From DATATV01 sp035551355 (GTDB lineage: Bacteria; Actinomycetota; Actinomycetes; Mycobacteriales; Pseudonocardiaceae): 64,000 nucleotides of DNA. The stretch is from positions 20,283 to 84,282 of the forward strand of contig DASZNF010000100.1 in NCBI GenBank assembly GCA_035551355.1, given 5' to 3'. The position numbers and the translations under genes were made by a program. Positions 14,694 to 23,544 of this stretch are shown piece after piece. The first letter of the stretch is position 1. Every line of letters begins with the position of its first letter. A model generated the notes under the pieces. It was not told the origin of the DNA, searched no databases, and saw only the letters and a program-made list of their open reading frames with translations.

Positions 14694-15557
14694 GTGACCG
14701 AAGCCGCGCCGGAACCGGTGGTGCCGGCGGGAGTGGACCTGGAACACCCGAGCATCGCCCGGGTGTACGACTACTTCCTCGGAGGCAGCGCGAACTGGGC
14801 GATCGACCGCGAGTTCGGCAACCGGCTGCTGGGCGAGTTCCCGCTGCTGCGCCAGATCGCGGTGTCCAACCGGCTGTTCCTGCACCGCGCGGTGCGGCAC
14901 CTGGTCGGCCTTGGCGTGCACCAGTTCATCGACATCGGTTCGGGCGTGCCCACCATGGGCAACACCCACTCGGTGGCCGACGAGGTCGAGCCGAACTCAC
15001 GCGTGGTCTACGTGGACAACGAGCCGGTCGCGGTGGCGCATTCCAAGCTGCTGCTGGAGGAACACGGCGACATCGCCCGGCACGCGGCCATCAGCGGCGA
15101 TCTGCGCCGGCCGGACGAGCTGTGGGACGAGGTCGCCGAGACCGGCGTGATCGACTTCAGTCAGCCGGTGGCGCTGCTGGTGATCGCGGTGCTGCACATC
15201 CAGCAGCGCGGCTCGAACGGCGTGGATGTGGGTCCGGCCGCGATCGCCCGCTACCGCGAGCTGCTGTCCTCCGGTTCCTACCTGGCCATCTCGCATCTGA
15301 CCGACGACGGCGTGCCGCCGCAGATGGACGAGAAGCTGGTCAACATCAAGGCGATGTACGACCGCAGCAGCACCGGTGTGATCTGGCGCAGGCAGGACGA
15401 GTTCCGGGCCCTGTTCGGCGATTTCGACCTGCTCCCGCCGGGTGTGGAGTGGACGCCGGACTGGCACCCGGAGGCGACCGGCCCGAACTCGCCGCTGATC
15501 GAGTTCGATCAGCCCAACGATGCGGCGATCATCGCCGCGGTGGGCCGCAAGCCCTGA
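14694..15557 (+). CDS. SAM-dependent methyltransferase, DUF574 family
   Basis: A 287-aa protein with the family opening HPSIARVYDYFLGGSANWAIDREFG, followed by the SAM-binding FIDIGSGVPTMGNTHSVAD (motif I), VVYVDNEPVAVAHSK with the acidic end of strand 2, and the C-terminal GVEWTPDWHPE. This actinobacterial family is fold-assigned to SAM methyltransferases, but its substrates are largely unknown. It is often encoded beside WhiJ-like regulators, as here. GTG 14694 was chosen because GAGAGGA lies about eight bases upstream. The frame is open back to 14628 through the tandem duplication. Confidence 0.85.
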   Translation: MTEAAPEPVVPAGVDLEHPSIARVYDYFLGGSANWAIDREFGNRLLGEFPLLRQIAVSNRLFLHRAVRHLVGLGVHQFIDIGSGVPTMGNTHSVADEVEPNSRVVYVDNEPVAVAHSKLLLEEHGDIARHAAISGDLRRPDELWDEVAETGVIDFSQPVALLVIAVLHIQQRGSNGVDVGPAAIARYRELLSSGSYLAISHLTDDGVPPQMDEKLVNIKAMYDRSSTGVIWRRQDEFRALFGDFDLLPPGVEWTPDWHPEATGPNSPLIEFDQPNDAAIIAAVGRKP

Positions 15558-15565
15558 TCTGAAGG

Positions 15566-16099
15566 TCACGAGGCGCGGTAGCGGCGGGCGGCCGGCGGTT
15601 GGGCCCGCTGCGCCCGCTGGACCGCCACGTGCACCGCGCGCAGCGCGTCGCTGGCCTTCTCGATCGCCGCGGCCGGCACGGCGGCCAGCACCCGGGCGTG
15701 CGCGGCCGAGTTGGCTCGCACGGCCCGTTCGGCCAGTTCCACCCCGGTCTTGGTCAGGTGGATCAGCGTGCTGCGGCCGTCCCCCGGATCGGGCTCCCGC
15801 TCGATCAGCCGCTTGGCCGCCAGGTGGTTGAGCACGTTGCTGGTGCCGCCGGAGGACAGCAGCAGGGCGCGGGTCAGCTCGGTGGGCTTCATCCGGTAGG
15901 GCGGGCCGCTGCGGCGCAGCGCGCTGAGCACCCCGAACTCGGCCGAGGTGAGCCCGAACTCGGGTAGTTCGCGCCGGGTGGCCTCGTCGAGTTCGGCCGC
16001 CATCAGCATGATCCGCTTGGTCAGTTCGGAGCAGTCCACCAGCACTTCGGGCAGCTCGGCCTGCCACTGGTCGAGCAGTTCGGTCACCCGGTCGATCAC
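15566..16099 (-). CDS. MarR-family transcriptional regulator
   Basis: A 177-aa regulator. The winged helix spans MKPTELTRALLLSSGGTSNVLNHL (about 70-92) and the wing EREPDPGDGRSTLIHLTKTG, the D-x-R-S-x-x-x-x-LTxxG signature. The N-terminal half is helical for dimerisation. It is transcribed divergently from the amidohydrolase gene, and a 16-bp AT-rich palindrome lies between them, so it likely represses itself and that gene. The ligand is unknown. Confidence 0.88.
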   Translation of the reverse strand: MIDRVTELLDQWQAELPEVLVDCSELTKRIMLMAAELDEATRRELPEFGLTSAEFGVLSALRRSGPPYRMKPTELTRALLLSSGGTSNVLNHLAAKRLIEREPDPGDGRSTLIHLTKTGVELAERAVRANSAAHARVLAAVPAAAIEKASDALRAVHVAVQRAQRAQPPAARRYRAS

Positions 16100-16126
16100 G
16101 CTTGCAGCCTACCTCGCACCGTTGAT

Positions 16127-16142
16127 AGCTTTTAAAAAAGCT
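16127..16142. promoter_or_regulatory. Palindromic operator candidate of the MarR/amidohydrolase divergon
   Basis: AGCTTTT-AA-AAAAGCT is a perfect 7+7 inverted repeat in the 60-bp gap between the divergent starts at 16099 and 16160. It is far more AT-rich than its surroundings. Binding of the adjacent MarR dimer would block both promoters. Confidence 0.65.
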
Positions 16143-16159
16143 TTCTTATGGAGGTTAAC

Positions 16160-17455
16160 ATGCCTGACCGGTTACTCCTGCGCGGCGGCTGTGTGCTGGA
16201 CACCGACCCGGAACCGGTGGCCCGGCCCAGCACCGACATCCTGGTCGAGGACGGCCGGATCGCCGCCGTGGCCCCGAATCTGGCCGTCGCCGACGCCGAG
16301 ATCATCGACGCCGCCGACGCGATCGTGCTGCCCGGTCTGGTGGACACCCACCGGCACGTCTGGCAGTCCGTGTTGCGCTCCGCCGCGATCGACGTCGACC
16401 TGGCCGGTTACCGCGCGGTGGTGCAGCACCGGTTCGGGGCCCGCTACCGCCCGGCCGATCTGCGGCTGGCCAACCTGCTCGGCGCGCTGGAGTGCCTGGA
16501 CGCGGGCATCACCACGGTGCAGGACTTCTCGCACATCCAGTACAGCCCGGAACACACCGACGCGGCCGTGGAAGGGCTGCGCGAATCGGGCATCCGCGCA
16601 CTGTTCGGCTACGGCTATCCGGTCGCCCACCCCGAAGCCCGCCGGCCCGAACACGCCCGCCGGGCCAGGGAAACCCACTTCGCCGCATCCGATGATCTGC
16701 TCGGCATGGCGCTGGCCCCGGTCGGCCCGGCCCACCGGTCGGCCGAGGAGGCGATCGCGGACTGGTGGCTGGCCGAGGAGCTGGCGCTGCCCATCGCGGT
16801 GCACATCGGCGTCGGCCCGATGTCGGCGCGGCCGATCGAGTTGTTGCGCGGGCACGGCCTGCTCCGCCCGGACACCCTGTACGTGCACGGAAACTCGTTG
16901 CCGGACAGCGAACTCCGTCGCATCGCCGAGTCCGGCGCGGCGGTGGCCATCACCCCGGCGATCGAGGCCCGGATGGGACACGGCGCGCCGATGATCGGCC
17001 GGCTGCGCACCCACGGCATCACCACCGGCCTCGGCGTGGACGTGGTCACCTCGGTGGCCGGTGACCTGTTCGGCGTCATGCGTGCCGCCTGGCTGACCAG
17101 CCAGCTGACCGACGGCCCCCGGTTCACCCCGGCCGATCTGCTTCGACTGGCCACAATGGATGGTGCAAGGACGCTCGGGATGGACGAGCGGATCGGCTCG
17201 CTGGCCCCGGGCAAACAGGCCGATCTGGTGCTGCTGCGCACCGACGCGGTCAACCTGGTCACCGCGCCGCTGCACGATCCGGTCGGCGCGGTGGTCACCG
17301 CGGCCCACCCGGGCAACGTGGACACCGTGCTGGTCGCCGGGAAAGTCCGCAAGCGCAACGGAAAGCTGACCCACCCCGGCCTGGCCGAGCTGCTCGCCAA
17401 GGCGCGGGAGACCGCCCGCTACCTGTTGGCGGACCAGGAAAGCAGCGCCGGCTGA
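16160..17455 (+). CDS. Metal-dependent amidohydrolase (TRZ/ATZ, cytosine-deaminase-like)
   Basis: A 431-aa hydrolase of the amidohydrolase superfamily. The metal motif VDTHRHVWQSVLR near residue 60 supplies the H-x-H pair. Later ligands are AVHIGVG, VHGNSLPD and the LGVDVVTS segment, where an Asp is expected. The C-terminal GSLAPGKQADLVLLRTDAVN is the standard end of deaminase-type members. The family removes amino or chloro groups from purines, pyrimidines or triazines; the substrate is unknown here. ATG 16160 is preceded by GGAGG at five bases. It is controlled by the divergent MarR gene. Confidence 0.85.
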   Translation: MPDRLLLRGGCVLDTDPEPVARPSTDILVEDGRIAAVAPNLAVADAEIIDAADAIVLPGLVDTHRHVWQSVLRSAAIDVDLAGYRAVVQHRFGARYRPADLRLANLLGALECLDAGITTVQDFSHIQYSPEHTDAAVEGLRESGIRALFGYGYPVAHPEARRPEHARRARETHFAASDDLLGMALAPVGPAHRSAEEAIADWWLAEELALPIAVHIGVGPMSARPIELLRGHGLLRPDTLYVHGNSLPDSELRRIAESGAAVAITPAIEARMGHGAPMIGRLRTHGITTGLGVDVVTSVAGDLFGVMRAAWLTSQLTDGPRFTPADLLRLATMDGARTLGMDERIGSLAPGKQADLVLLRTDAVNLVTAPLHDPVGAVVTAAHPGNVDTVLVAGKVRKRNGKLTHPGLAELLAKARETARYLLADQESSAG

Positions 17456-17483
17456 GAAGCAGGTCCGCTACCTGTTGGCGGAC
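17416..17483 (+). repeat. 19-bp direct repeat across the end of the amidohydrolase gene
   Basis: CCGCTACCTGTTGGCGGAC occurs at 17416-17434 inside the gene and again at 17465-17483 just after its stop, 49 bp apart. The second copy is preceded by GT and so forms GTCCGC-TACCTGTTG-GCGGAC, a hairpin with 6-bp stem (17463-17483) that could end transcription. It looks like a local partial duplication of the gene end. Confidence 0.75.
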
Positions 17484-17510
17484 AAGGGAAGTGATGTCGA
17501 GCGCGGTATC

Positions 17511-18872
17511 CTAGGGAACCAGTGCGGCCAGTTCGGTGCGCGGCCGCGGCGTCGCGGTCGCCTCGTGCGGCCGGGTGCCAAGGCCGTGGTAGCAGAAACC
17601 GGCCCGCCCGGCCACATCCGGGTCCAGCAGGTTGCGGGTGTCCACCACGATCGGCCGGGCCACCACGCCGGCCAGCCGGGCCCAGTCCAGGCCGCGGAAC
17701 TCCGGCCACTCGGTGAGCACCACCAGCGCGGACGCGTCGTCGGCCGCGGTCATCGGGTCGTTCACCACGGTGATCCCGCGCAGCTCCGGCTGCTCCCGAC
17801 CGGCCACCAGCGCCGGGTCGTAGCCGGCCAGGTCGGCGCCGGCCTGGCGGAGCAGCGCGGCCACGGCCAGCGCGGGCGAGTCGCGCAGATCATCGGTGCC
17901 GGCCTTGAACGTCATCCCGAACAGTCCGATCCGGACACCGCGCAGCGAGCCCTGCCGGTTGCCGGTGACCGCGACCCGGATCTTGTCCACGATCCGCTGG
18001 AACTGCCGGGTGTTGGTGTCGATGGTGGCGCGCAGCAACCGGAACTCGAAGTCGGCGCCGTCGGACACCTGCAGCAGCGCGTGCACGTCCTTGGGCAGGC
18101 AGGATCCGCCCCAGCCCGGACCGGGCGAGAGGAACGCCTGGCCGATCCGCCGGTCGTAGCCCATGCCCTCGGTGACGTCCCGCACGTTCGCGTCCAGTCG
18201 CTCGCACAGTTCGGCGATCGCGTTGACATAGGACAGTTTCATGGCCAGAAAGCAGTTCGCCGCATACTTGACCAACTCGGCGCTGGCCGCATCGGTGAGT
18301 ACCGCCGGCGCCCCCAGCCGGGCGTACAGCGCGGCGACCCGCTCGGCCGCGTCCTGCTGGTCGCTGCCGACCACGATGCGGTCCGGGTGCAGGAAGTCGT
18401 GCACCGCGCTGCCCTCGCGGAGGAACTCCGGGTTGCTGACCACCGTGATGTCCGCGCGGTCCAGCAGGTCCCGCGTGCGGGCCGCGGTGCCGACCGGCAC
18501 GGTCGACTTGTTCACCACGACACAGCCGGCCGGCAGCAGATGACGGATCTGCGCCAGCACCGACTCCACCGCGGACAGGTCCGCGACCCCACCGACCCCC
18601 ATCGGCGTGGGCAGGCACAGGTACACCACCTCGGCGTCGCGCACGGCCTCGGCGGCGTCCACCACGAACCGCAGTCGTCCGGCGGCCTGTCCCTCGGTGA
18701 CCAGCTCGGGCAGCCGCGGTTCCAGGATCGGCACCTGGCCGAGGCGCAGCTGCTCCACTTTGGCCTGATCGCGATCGGCACACACCACCCGGTGGCCGAG
18801 CGAGGCCAGGCAGGCGCCGGTGGTCAGTCCGACGTAGCCGGCGCCGATGACCGCAACGGAACGAGTGAACAC
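17511..18872 (-). CDS. ugd: UDP-glucose 6-dehydrogenase
   Basis: A 453-aa NAD-dependent enzyme that oxidises UDP-glucose to UDP-glucuronate, a precursor of acidic envelope sugars. It has the N-terminal Rossmann motif VIGAGYVGLTTGACLA, the catalytic-region NPEFLREGSA, the helix EKYAAN-like ELVKYAANCFLAMKLSYVNA, and the active-site cysteine in GWGGSCLPKDVHALL. The C-terminal nucleotide-binding half has GMTFKAGTDDLRDSPAL. The start is a GTG. It is divergent from two glycosyltransferase genes across a 200-bp gap, which suggests a shared role in glycan synthesis. Confidence 0.93.
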   Translation of the reverse strand: MFTRSVAVIGAGYVGLTTGACLASLGHRVVCADRDQAKVEQLRLGQVPILEPRLPELVTEGQAAGRLRFVVDAAEAVRDAEVVYLCLPTPMGVGGVADLSAVESVLAQIRHLLPAGCVVVNKSTVPVGTAARTRDLLDRADITVVSNPEFLREGSAVHDFLHPDRIVVGSDQQDAAERVAALYARLGAPAVLTDAASAELVKYAANCFLAMKLSYVNAIAELCERLDANVRDVTEGMGYDRRIGQAFLSPGPGWGGSCLPKDVHALLQVSDGADFEFRLLRATIDTNTRQFQRIVDKIRVAVTGNRQGSLRGVRIGLFGMTFKAGTDDLRDSPALAVAALLRQAGADLAGYDPALVAGREQPELRGITVVNDPMTAADDASALVVLTEWPEFRGLDWARLAGVVARPIVVDTRNLLDPDVAGRAGFCYHGLGTRPHEATATPRPRTELAALVP

Positions 18873-19073
18873 GGTTATCCCATCCCCGACTTAGGTTGCT
18901 TTCCGTTGTGCGCGTTGAAAGATCTGCACGTTGATTCGCCGAGTGCGGCACCGTCATGCAACCACGCCGATCAGCGCTTTACCGGTCACGGCATACGATT
19001 TTCACCATCAGTTCACCCGCTCGGTCCCGTCGCGGCACGCGACGCACACTCACCCTGCCGATTGTCTGTAGGC

Positions 19074-20204
19074 GTGCGAATAGCTGTGGTGACGGAATCA
19101 TTTCTGCCGAGGATCAACGGCGTGACCAACTCGGTCTGCCGGATTCTGGAGCACTTCGCCGCCAGCGGGCACCAAGCGCTGGTCGTCACCCCGGGTCCGG
19201 GGCCGGACGAATACGCCGGGCATCGAATCGTCGCGGTGCCCGGGGTCGCGCTGCCCGGCTACCGCTCGTTCGTGCTCGGGCTGCCCACCGCCCGGCTGGA
19301 ACGGCTGCTCGGCGACTTCCGGCCCGATCTGGTCCACCTCGCCTCGCCGGTCGCGCTGGGCGCGGCCGGGGCGTCGGCGGCCCGCAAGCTGGATGTGCCC
19401 AGTGTCGCGGTGTTCCAGACCGATGTGGCCGGATTCGCCCGCCGGTACGGGTTCCGCGGCACCGACCGGGCGATCTGGGCCTGGCTGCGGCATGTGCACC
19501 GGCAGGCCGACCGGACCCTGGTGCCGTCCTCGGCCACCCGGGAACAGCTGGTCGGGCGGGGCATCCCGCGGCTGGCCATGTGGGGGCGCGGGGTGGACTC
19601 GGTGCGGTTCCACCCGGACCATCGCAGCGACGCGCTGCGCGCGAAGCTGGCCGGGCCGGGGGAGTTGCTGGTCGGCTACGTGGGCCGGCTGGCCGGGGAC
19701 AAGCGGGTGCACATGCTGGCCGAGCTGTCCGGCCGGCCCGGGGTGAAACTGGTGATCGTGGGCGACGGACCGGCCGCCGGGCGGCTGAAAGCCCTGATGC
19801 CGAAGGCGGTCTTCACCGGCCTGCTGTCCGGGCCGGATCTGTCCACAATGTACGCCAGCCTGGACGTGTTCGTGCACACCGGCGCGGACGAGACGTTCTG
19901 CCAGGCCATCCAGGAGGCGATGGCCTCCGGTGTGCCGGTGGTCGCGCCGGCCGCGGGCGGTCCGCTGGATCTGGTGGAGGCCGGGCGAACCGGACTGTTC
20001 TACCAACCGGAATCGGTCGGCGAACTGCGGGCCGCGGTCGAGGTGCTCACCGGCAATCCCAAGCTGCGCACCGAATTCGGGCAGCGCGCGCGGGGAGTCG
20101 TGGCCGGCCGCACCTGGCCCGCGGTGTGCGACGAACTGCTCGGGCACTACGCCGAGGTGCTGGCCGCCCGCAGTGACTCCGACCGCCGCCGGGACGTCGG
20201 ATGA
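19074..20204 (+). CDS. GT4 glycosyltransferase, MgtA-like alpha-mannosyltransferase
   Basis: A 376-aa GT-B retaining transferase. The N-terminus MRIAVVTESFLPRINGVTNS is nearly the signature of the actinobacterial MgtA/PimB group, GDP-mannose-dependent transferases that mannosylate glycolipids. The donor-site EX7E motif lies in the TFCQAIQEAMASGVPVVAPA segment. It starts at a GTG at 19074, just after a 200-bp gap holding the promoters shared with ugd. The stop overlaps the start of a second GT4 gene (ATGA). The donor and acceptor are inferred from family resemblance. Confidence 0.85.
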   Translation: MRIAVVTESFLPRINGVTNSVCRILEHFAASGHQALVVTPGPGPDEYAGHRIVAVPGVALPGYRSFVLGLPTARLERLLGDFRPDLVHLASPVALGAAGASAARKLDVPSVAVFQTDVAGFARRYGFRGTDRAIWAWLRHVHRQADRTLVPSSATREQLVGRGIPRLAMWGRGVDSVRFHPDHRSDALRAKLAGPGELLVGYVGRLAGDKRVHMLAELSGRPGVKLVIVGDGPAAGRLKALMPKAVFTGLLSGPDLSTMYASLDVFVHTGADETFCQAIQEAMASGVPVVAPAAGGPLDLVEAGRTGLFYQPESVGELRAAVEVLTGNPKLRTEFGQRARGVVAGRTWPAVCDELLGHYAEVLAARSDSDRRRDVG

Positions 20205-21325
20205 GAATCGTGCAGCTGGCGAATTTCTACGGTCCCACCTCCGGCGGTCTGCGGGTCGCGGTGGACACCATCGGCCGGGGTTACGCCGAGGCCGGGCACG
20301 ACCGGGTGCTGGTGGTGCCCGGGCAGCAGCGCGCGGTGCGCCACACCGACGACGGCATGGTGATCACGCTGCCCGGCACCCCGGTCAGCGGCGGTTACCG
20401 GATCCTGTTGCGGCCCTCCGCGGTCCGCCGGGAACTGGACTGGCTGCGGCCGGATTCCGTCGAGGTGTCGGACAAGGCGACGCTGCTGGCGGTGAGCACC
20501 TGGGCCCGGGCCAACGACGCGCGGGCGGTGCTGTTCTCGCACGAGCGGCTGGACACCTGGCTGGCGGCGCGGCTGCCCACGCTGTGGCGCTACGGCGGTG
20601 TGGTGCTCGACCCGGCGGTGCGCCGGTGGAACACCGGGATCGCGCGCCGGTTCGACACGGTGGTGGTCACCTCGAAATTCGCCGAGCACGAGTTCGCCGA
20701 ACTGGGCGGCACGCTGCGCCGGGTGCCGCTGGGCGTGGACCTGGCCACCTTCCATCCGGTCGCGCTGCCGCCCAGATTCGGCCCGGTGCGGCTGGTCTAC
20801 GCGGGCCGGCTGTCGCCGGAAAAGAACCCGCAGGCCGCGATCGGCGCGGTGCGCCACCTGGTGCGGGAGGGCCTCGCGGTGCGACTGGACGTGTACGGTG
20901 ACGGCGTGGCCGCCGACCAGTTGCGCCGGCAGGCCGCCGGGCTGCCGGTGACCTTCCACGGCTATCTCGGCGACCGGGCCGAACTGGCCGGACGGCTGGC
21001 CGCGGCCGATATCGCGTTCGCGCCCAGCGCGGCCGAGACCTTCGGACTGTCCGTGCTGGAGGCCCTGGCCAGCGGCACTCCGGTGGTGGCCGCGGACACC
21101 GGCGCCGCCCCGGAGCTGCTCGCCCCGGGCGCGGGCGTGGCCGCCCTGGCCACCCCTGATGGCCTGGCCCGCGCGGTGCTGGAAGTGTTGTCCTGGCCCG
21201 CCGCCGAACGCCGGGCCGCGGCGCGCCGCCGCGCCGAACAGTTTCCGTGGTCGGCGACGACCGCGGCGATGCTCAACCTGCACGCCACCGGTGACACCCA
21301 CATGCTCGCGCCGCCCGCGGCCTGA
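20201..21325 (+). CDS. GT4 glycosyltransferase
   Basis: A 374-aa GT-B enzyme translationally coupled to the preceding glycosyltransferase by an ATGA overlap. It opens MRIVQLANFYGPTSGGLRVAVD, a nucleotide-sugar transferase start with a glycine-rich loop. The donor domain has LVYAGRLSPEKNP, GDGVAADQL and the EX7E site AETFGLSVLEALASGTPVV. The two transferases likely add successive sugars to one acceptor. A desaturase gene follows 30 bp later, so a glycolipid product is plausible but unproven. Confidence 0.87.
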   Translation: MRIVQLANFYGPTSGGLRVAVDTIGRGYAEAGHDRVLVVPGQQRAVRHTDDGMVITLPGTPVSGGYRILLRPSAVRRELDWLRPDSVEVSDKATLLAVSTWARANDARAVLFSHERLDTWLAARLPTLWRYGGVVLDPAVRRWNTGIARRFDTVVVTSKFAEHEFAELGGTLRRVPLGVDLATFHPVALPPRFGPVRLVYAGRLSPEKNPQAAIGAVRHLVREGLAVRLDVYGDGVAADQLRRQAAGLPVTFHGYLGDRAELAGRLAAADIAFAPSAAETFGLSVLEALASGTPVVAADTGAAPELLAPGAGVAALATPDGLARAVLEVLSWPAAERRAAARRRAEQFPWSATTAAMLNLHATGDTHMLAPPAA

Positions 21326-21355
21326 CCGCGGGCCGGCCGGAACCAGGAGAGGCTG

Positions 21356-22294
21356 ATGAGCACCACCGCCGTAACCGGCCAGCCGTCCCATCGCGGGATT
21401 CTGAACGGAAAGCGCCCGATGGCCGCGCACATCGCGGTGTACGCATTCGTGATCGTGCCGTTCCTGGCGGTGCTGGTGGCCATTCCGGTCGCCTGGGGCT
21501 GGGCGCTGAGCTGGCTGGACGTGCTGCTCGTGGTGGCCGCGTACACCGCCAACATCCTCGGTGTCACGGTCGGCTTCCACCGCTATTTCACGCACGGCGC
21601 GTTCAAGGCCAAGCGCTGGCTGCGGGTCACCCTGGCGGTGGCGGGCAGCCTGGCCGTGCAGGGCCCGATCCTGCACTGGGTGGCCGACCACCGGCGCCAC
21701 CACGCCTTCTCCGACCGGGAGGGCGACCCGCATTCGCCGTGGCGATTCGGCAACTCGCCGATCGCGCTGGCCCGCGGATTCTGGCACGCGCACCTGGGCT
21801 GGATCTTCGAGCGGGACCTGACCAACCAGCGCCGGTTCGCGCCGGATCTGCTCGCGGACAAGGACATTCGCGTGGTGCACAAGCTGTTCGGGCCGCTCAC
21901 CGCGGTGACCCTGCTGCTGCCCGCGCTGCTCGGGGGCCTGCTCACCTGGTCCTGGTGGGGCGCGGTGACCGCGTTCTTCTGGGCCGGTCTGGTGCGGGTC
22001 GGGGCCGTGCACCACGTGACCTGGTCGATCAACTCGATCTGCCACATGATCGGCGAGCGCCCGTTCGCGGCGCGGGACCGCTCGGCCAACTTCTGGCCGC
22101 TGGCCGTGTTGAGCATGGGCGAGTCCTGGCACAACCTGCACCACGCCGACCCGACCTGCGCCCGGCACGGGGTGCGGCCCGGTCAGATCGACATCTCGGC
22201 CCGGCTGATCTGGCTGTTCGAGAAGGCGGGCTGGGTGCACGACGTGCGCTGGCCGACCAAGCAGCGCCTGGCCCGCCTGGCCGTCGCTCGCTGA
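21356..22294 (+). CDS. Acyl-CoA/acyl-lipid delta-9-type fatty acid desaturase
   Basis: A 312-aa membrane di-iron desaturase that introduces a double bond into acyl chains. The three histidine boxes are HRYFTH, HRRHH (in WVADHRRHHAFSD) and HNLHH (in SMGESWHNLHHADP). Hydrophobic segments near residues 25-65 and 175-210 form the membrane helices. Length and box spacing fit the stearoyl-CoA desaturase family. AGGAGAGG precedes the ATG. It follows the glycosyltransferase pair in one direction and probably shares the transcript. Confidence 0.92.
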   Translation: MSTTAVTGQPSHRGILNGKRPMAAHIAVYAFVIVPFLAVLVAIPVAWGWALSWLDVLLVVAAYTANILGVTVGFHRYFTHGAFKAKRWLRVTLAVAGSLAVQGPILHWVADHRRHHAFSDREGDPHSPWRFGNSPIALARGFWHAHLGWIFERDLTNQRRFAPDLLADKDIRVVHKLFGPLTAVTLLLPALLGGLLTWSWWGAVTAFFWAGLVRVGAVHHVTWSINSICHMIGERPFAARDRSANFWPLAVLSMGESWHNLHHADPTCARHGVRPGQIDISARLIWLFEKAGWVHDVRWPTKQRLARLAVAR

Positions 22295-22313
22295 GAACGG
22301 TCCGCCGAGGACG

Positions 22314-22346
22314 AACGGGCTCCACCGGTGATCGGCGGAGCCCGTT
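22314..22346. terminator. Bidirectional hairpin terminator between desaturase and SGNH hydrolase
   Basis: AACGGGCTCC (22314-22323) and GGAGCCCGTT (22337-22346) form a perfect 10-bp stem with a 13-nt loop in the 55-bp gap between convergent genes. Confidence 0.8.
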
Positions 22347-22349
22347 GGC

Positions 22350-23174
22350 TCAGGCCGCGGGATCGGCGGGCAGCGGTTCCTCGGTGGCCAGCGGCTGCGG
22401 GTCGTCGGCCAGGGCCTCGCGCACCATGGTGGCCACCACGTGCGGGATCAGGTCCTTGCCGCGCCGGCACAGCCACGGAACTCCCTTGAACAGCAACCAG
22501 CCCACGTGTTGCGCGGTGCTGATCCGGATGCCGCCCGAACAGTGCGGGGAGATCTCGTCCGGCACCGCGACCCCGGCGTCGACGAACCGCTCGGCCAGGC
22601 CGCGGGCCAGCATCCGGTAACCCAGTTCCGAGGGGTGCAGCCGGTCGACGCTCCAGTAACCGCGGTCGTAGGCGTTCGGCAGCAGGGCCAGGTCCAGCAC
22701 CAGCACGTCGTGCCGGGCCGCGGTCTGCTCCAGCGCCGCGTTGTAGGCGGAGATGCGCGCGGTGAGCATCCGGCGCAATGGTCCGGGCAGCCGGAAAACC
22801 TTGCTGTGGTCGTGATAGCGCACCGCGACCACGATCGTGCCCAGCGCCCGGAGTCCGCCCATCACCCGGTCCAGGTCGGCCGAGAGCCGCGCCGGATCGA
22901 AGTCCGAGCGCATGGTGTCGTTCATCCCGGCCATCAGCACCGCGGCATCCGGTCTGACCGCGACCGCCGAGCGCAGCTGCTCGGTGCGCATCGAACTCAC
23001 CCGAGCGCCGCTGGTGGACAGGTTCACCAGCCGGGACGCGCCCATCGCCTCGGCGAGCAGCGGCGCGAATCCGCGCCAGTTGCCGCCGGCGACCGGATCG
23101 CCGATCCCGACCCCGATCGAATCGCCGAGCACCGCGAGGGTGTGCACCGCTCGCGGGCCGGGCGATCCCGCCAT
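22350..23174 (-). CDS. SGNH/GDSL-family hydrolase
   Basis: A 274-aa serine esterase/lipase-fold protein. The four SGNH blocks are visible: AVLGDSIGVGIGDP with the nucleophile Ser, the glycine in NLSTSGARVSSM, the Asn in AGMNDTMRSD, and the catalytic Asp-His in SVDRLHPSELGY. Most members deacylate lipids or sugars. No signal peptide is evident from the chosen ATG at 23174, so it looks cytosolic. The frame is open another 370 bp upstream, but that part does not look like protein. It converges on the desaturase gene. Confidence 0.85.
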   Translation of the reverse strand: MAGSPGPRAVHTLAVLGDSIGVGIGDPVAGGNWRGFAPLLAEAMGASRLVNLSTSGARVSSMRTEQLRSAVAVRPDAAVLMAGMNDTMRSDFDPARLSADLDRVMGGLRALGTIVVAVRYHDHSKVFRLPGPLRRMLTARISAYNAALEQTAARHDVLVLDLALLPNAYDRGYWSVDRLHPSELGYRMLARGLAERFVDAGVAVPDEISPHCSGGIRISTAQHVGWLLFKGVPWLCRRGKDLIPHVVATMVREALADDPQPLATEEPLPADPAA

Positions 23175-23544
23175 GGTCGCCTCTACCAGCACGAACCCAT
23201 GATCCGACGAGACGGCACAGATTCGGTGAGGACGCGGTAACCGTCGCGCTACCCCTGAGCGAAATGTCGGTGCCCCGGCCCGAGGACGCCGGGGTAATCG
23301 TGGCGTGAGTGACGGGTAAGCGGGCCGGCGCAGGGTCCCGCTATGGACGGGGCGATCTGGATCCAGCTGCCTCCGGCCGGTGGAGTTGTGCATCGCGGCC
23401 ACGCCGGTCGGCCTGCGGCCGCTGGAGCGCGGCCTGATCGCGGCGCTTGCCCTGGACTCGCGACACTTCGGCTTCGTGCGGATGGGCAGCGTGCTCGGGA
23501 TGGTGCTGATCCGGCTGCACCAGCCACGTGGCACGCTGTGGACC
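23175..23544. other. 370-bp gap without a confident gene
   Basis: The region separates the divergent SGNH and MaoC genes. A frame from GTG 23380 runs into the MaoC gene and has GC-rich third positions (ELCIAATPVGLRPLERGLIA), so it could be a 55-residue N-terminal extension or a gene fragment. It resembles nothing I recognise, and MaoC proteins do not need it. No strong hairpins or repeats were seen. Confidence 0.4.

Noticed and set aside
23249..23527. Small minus-strand gene in the SGNH/MaoC gap
   Set aside because: Arg/Ser/Pro-rich low-complexity translation, with no ribosome binding site and no family.
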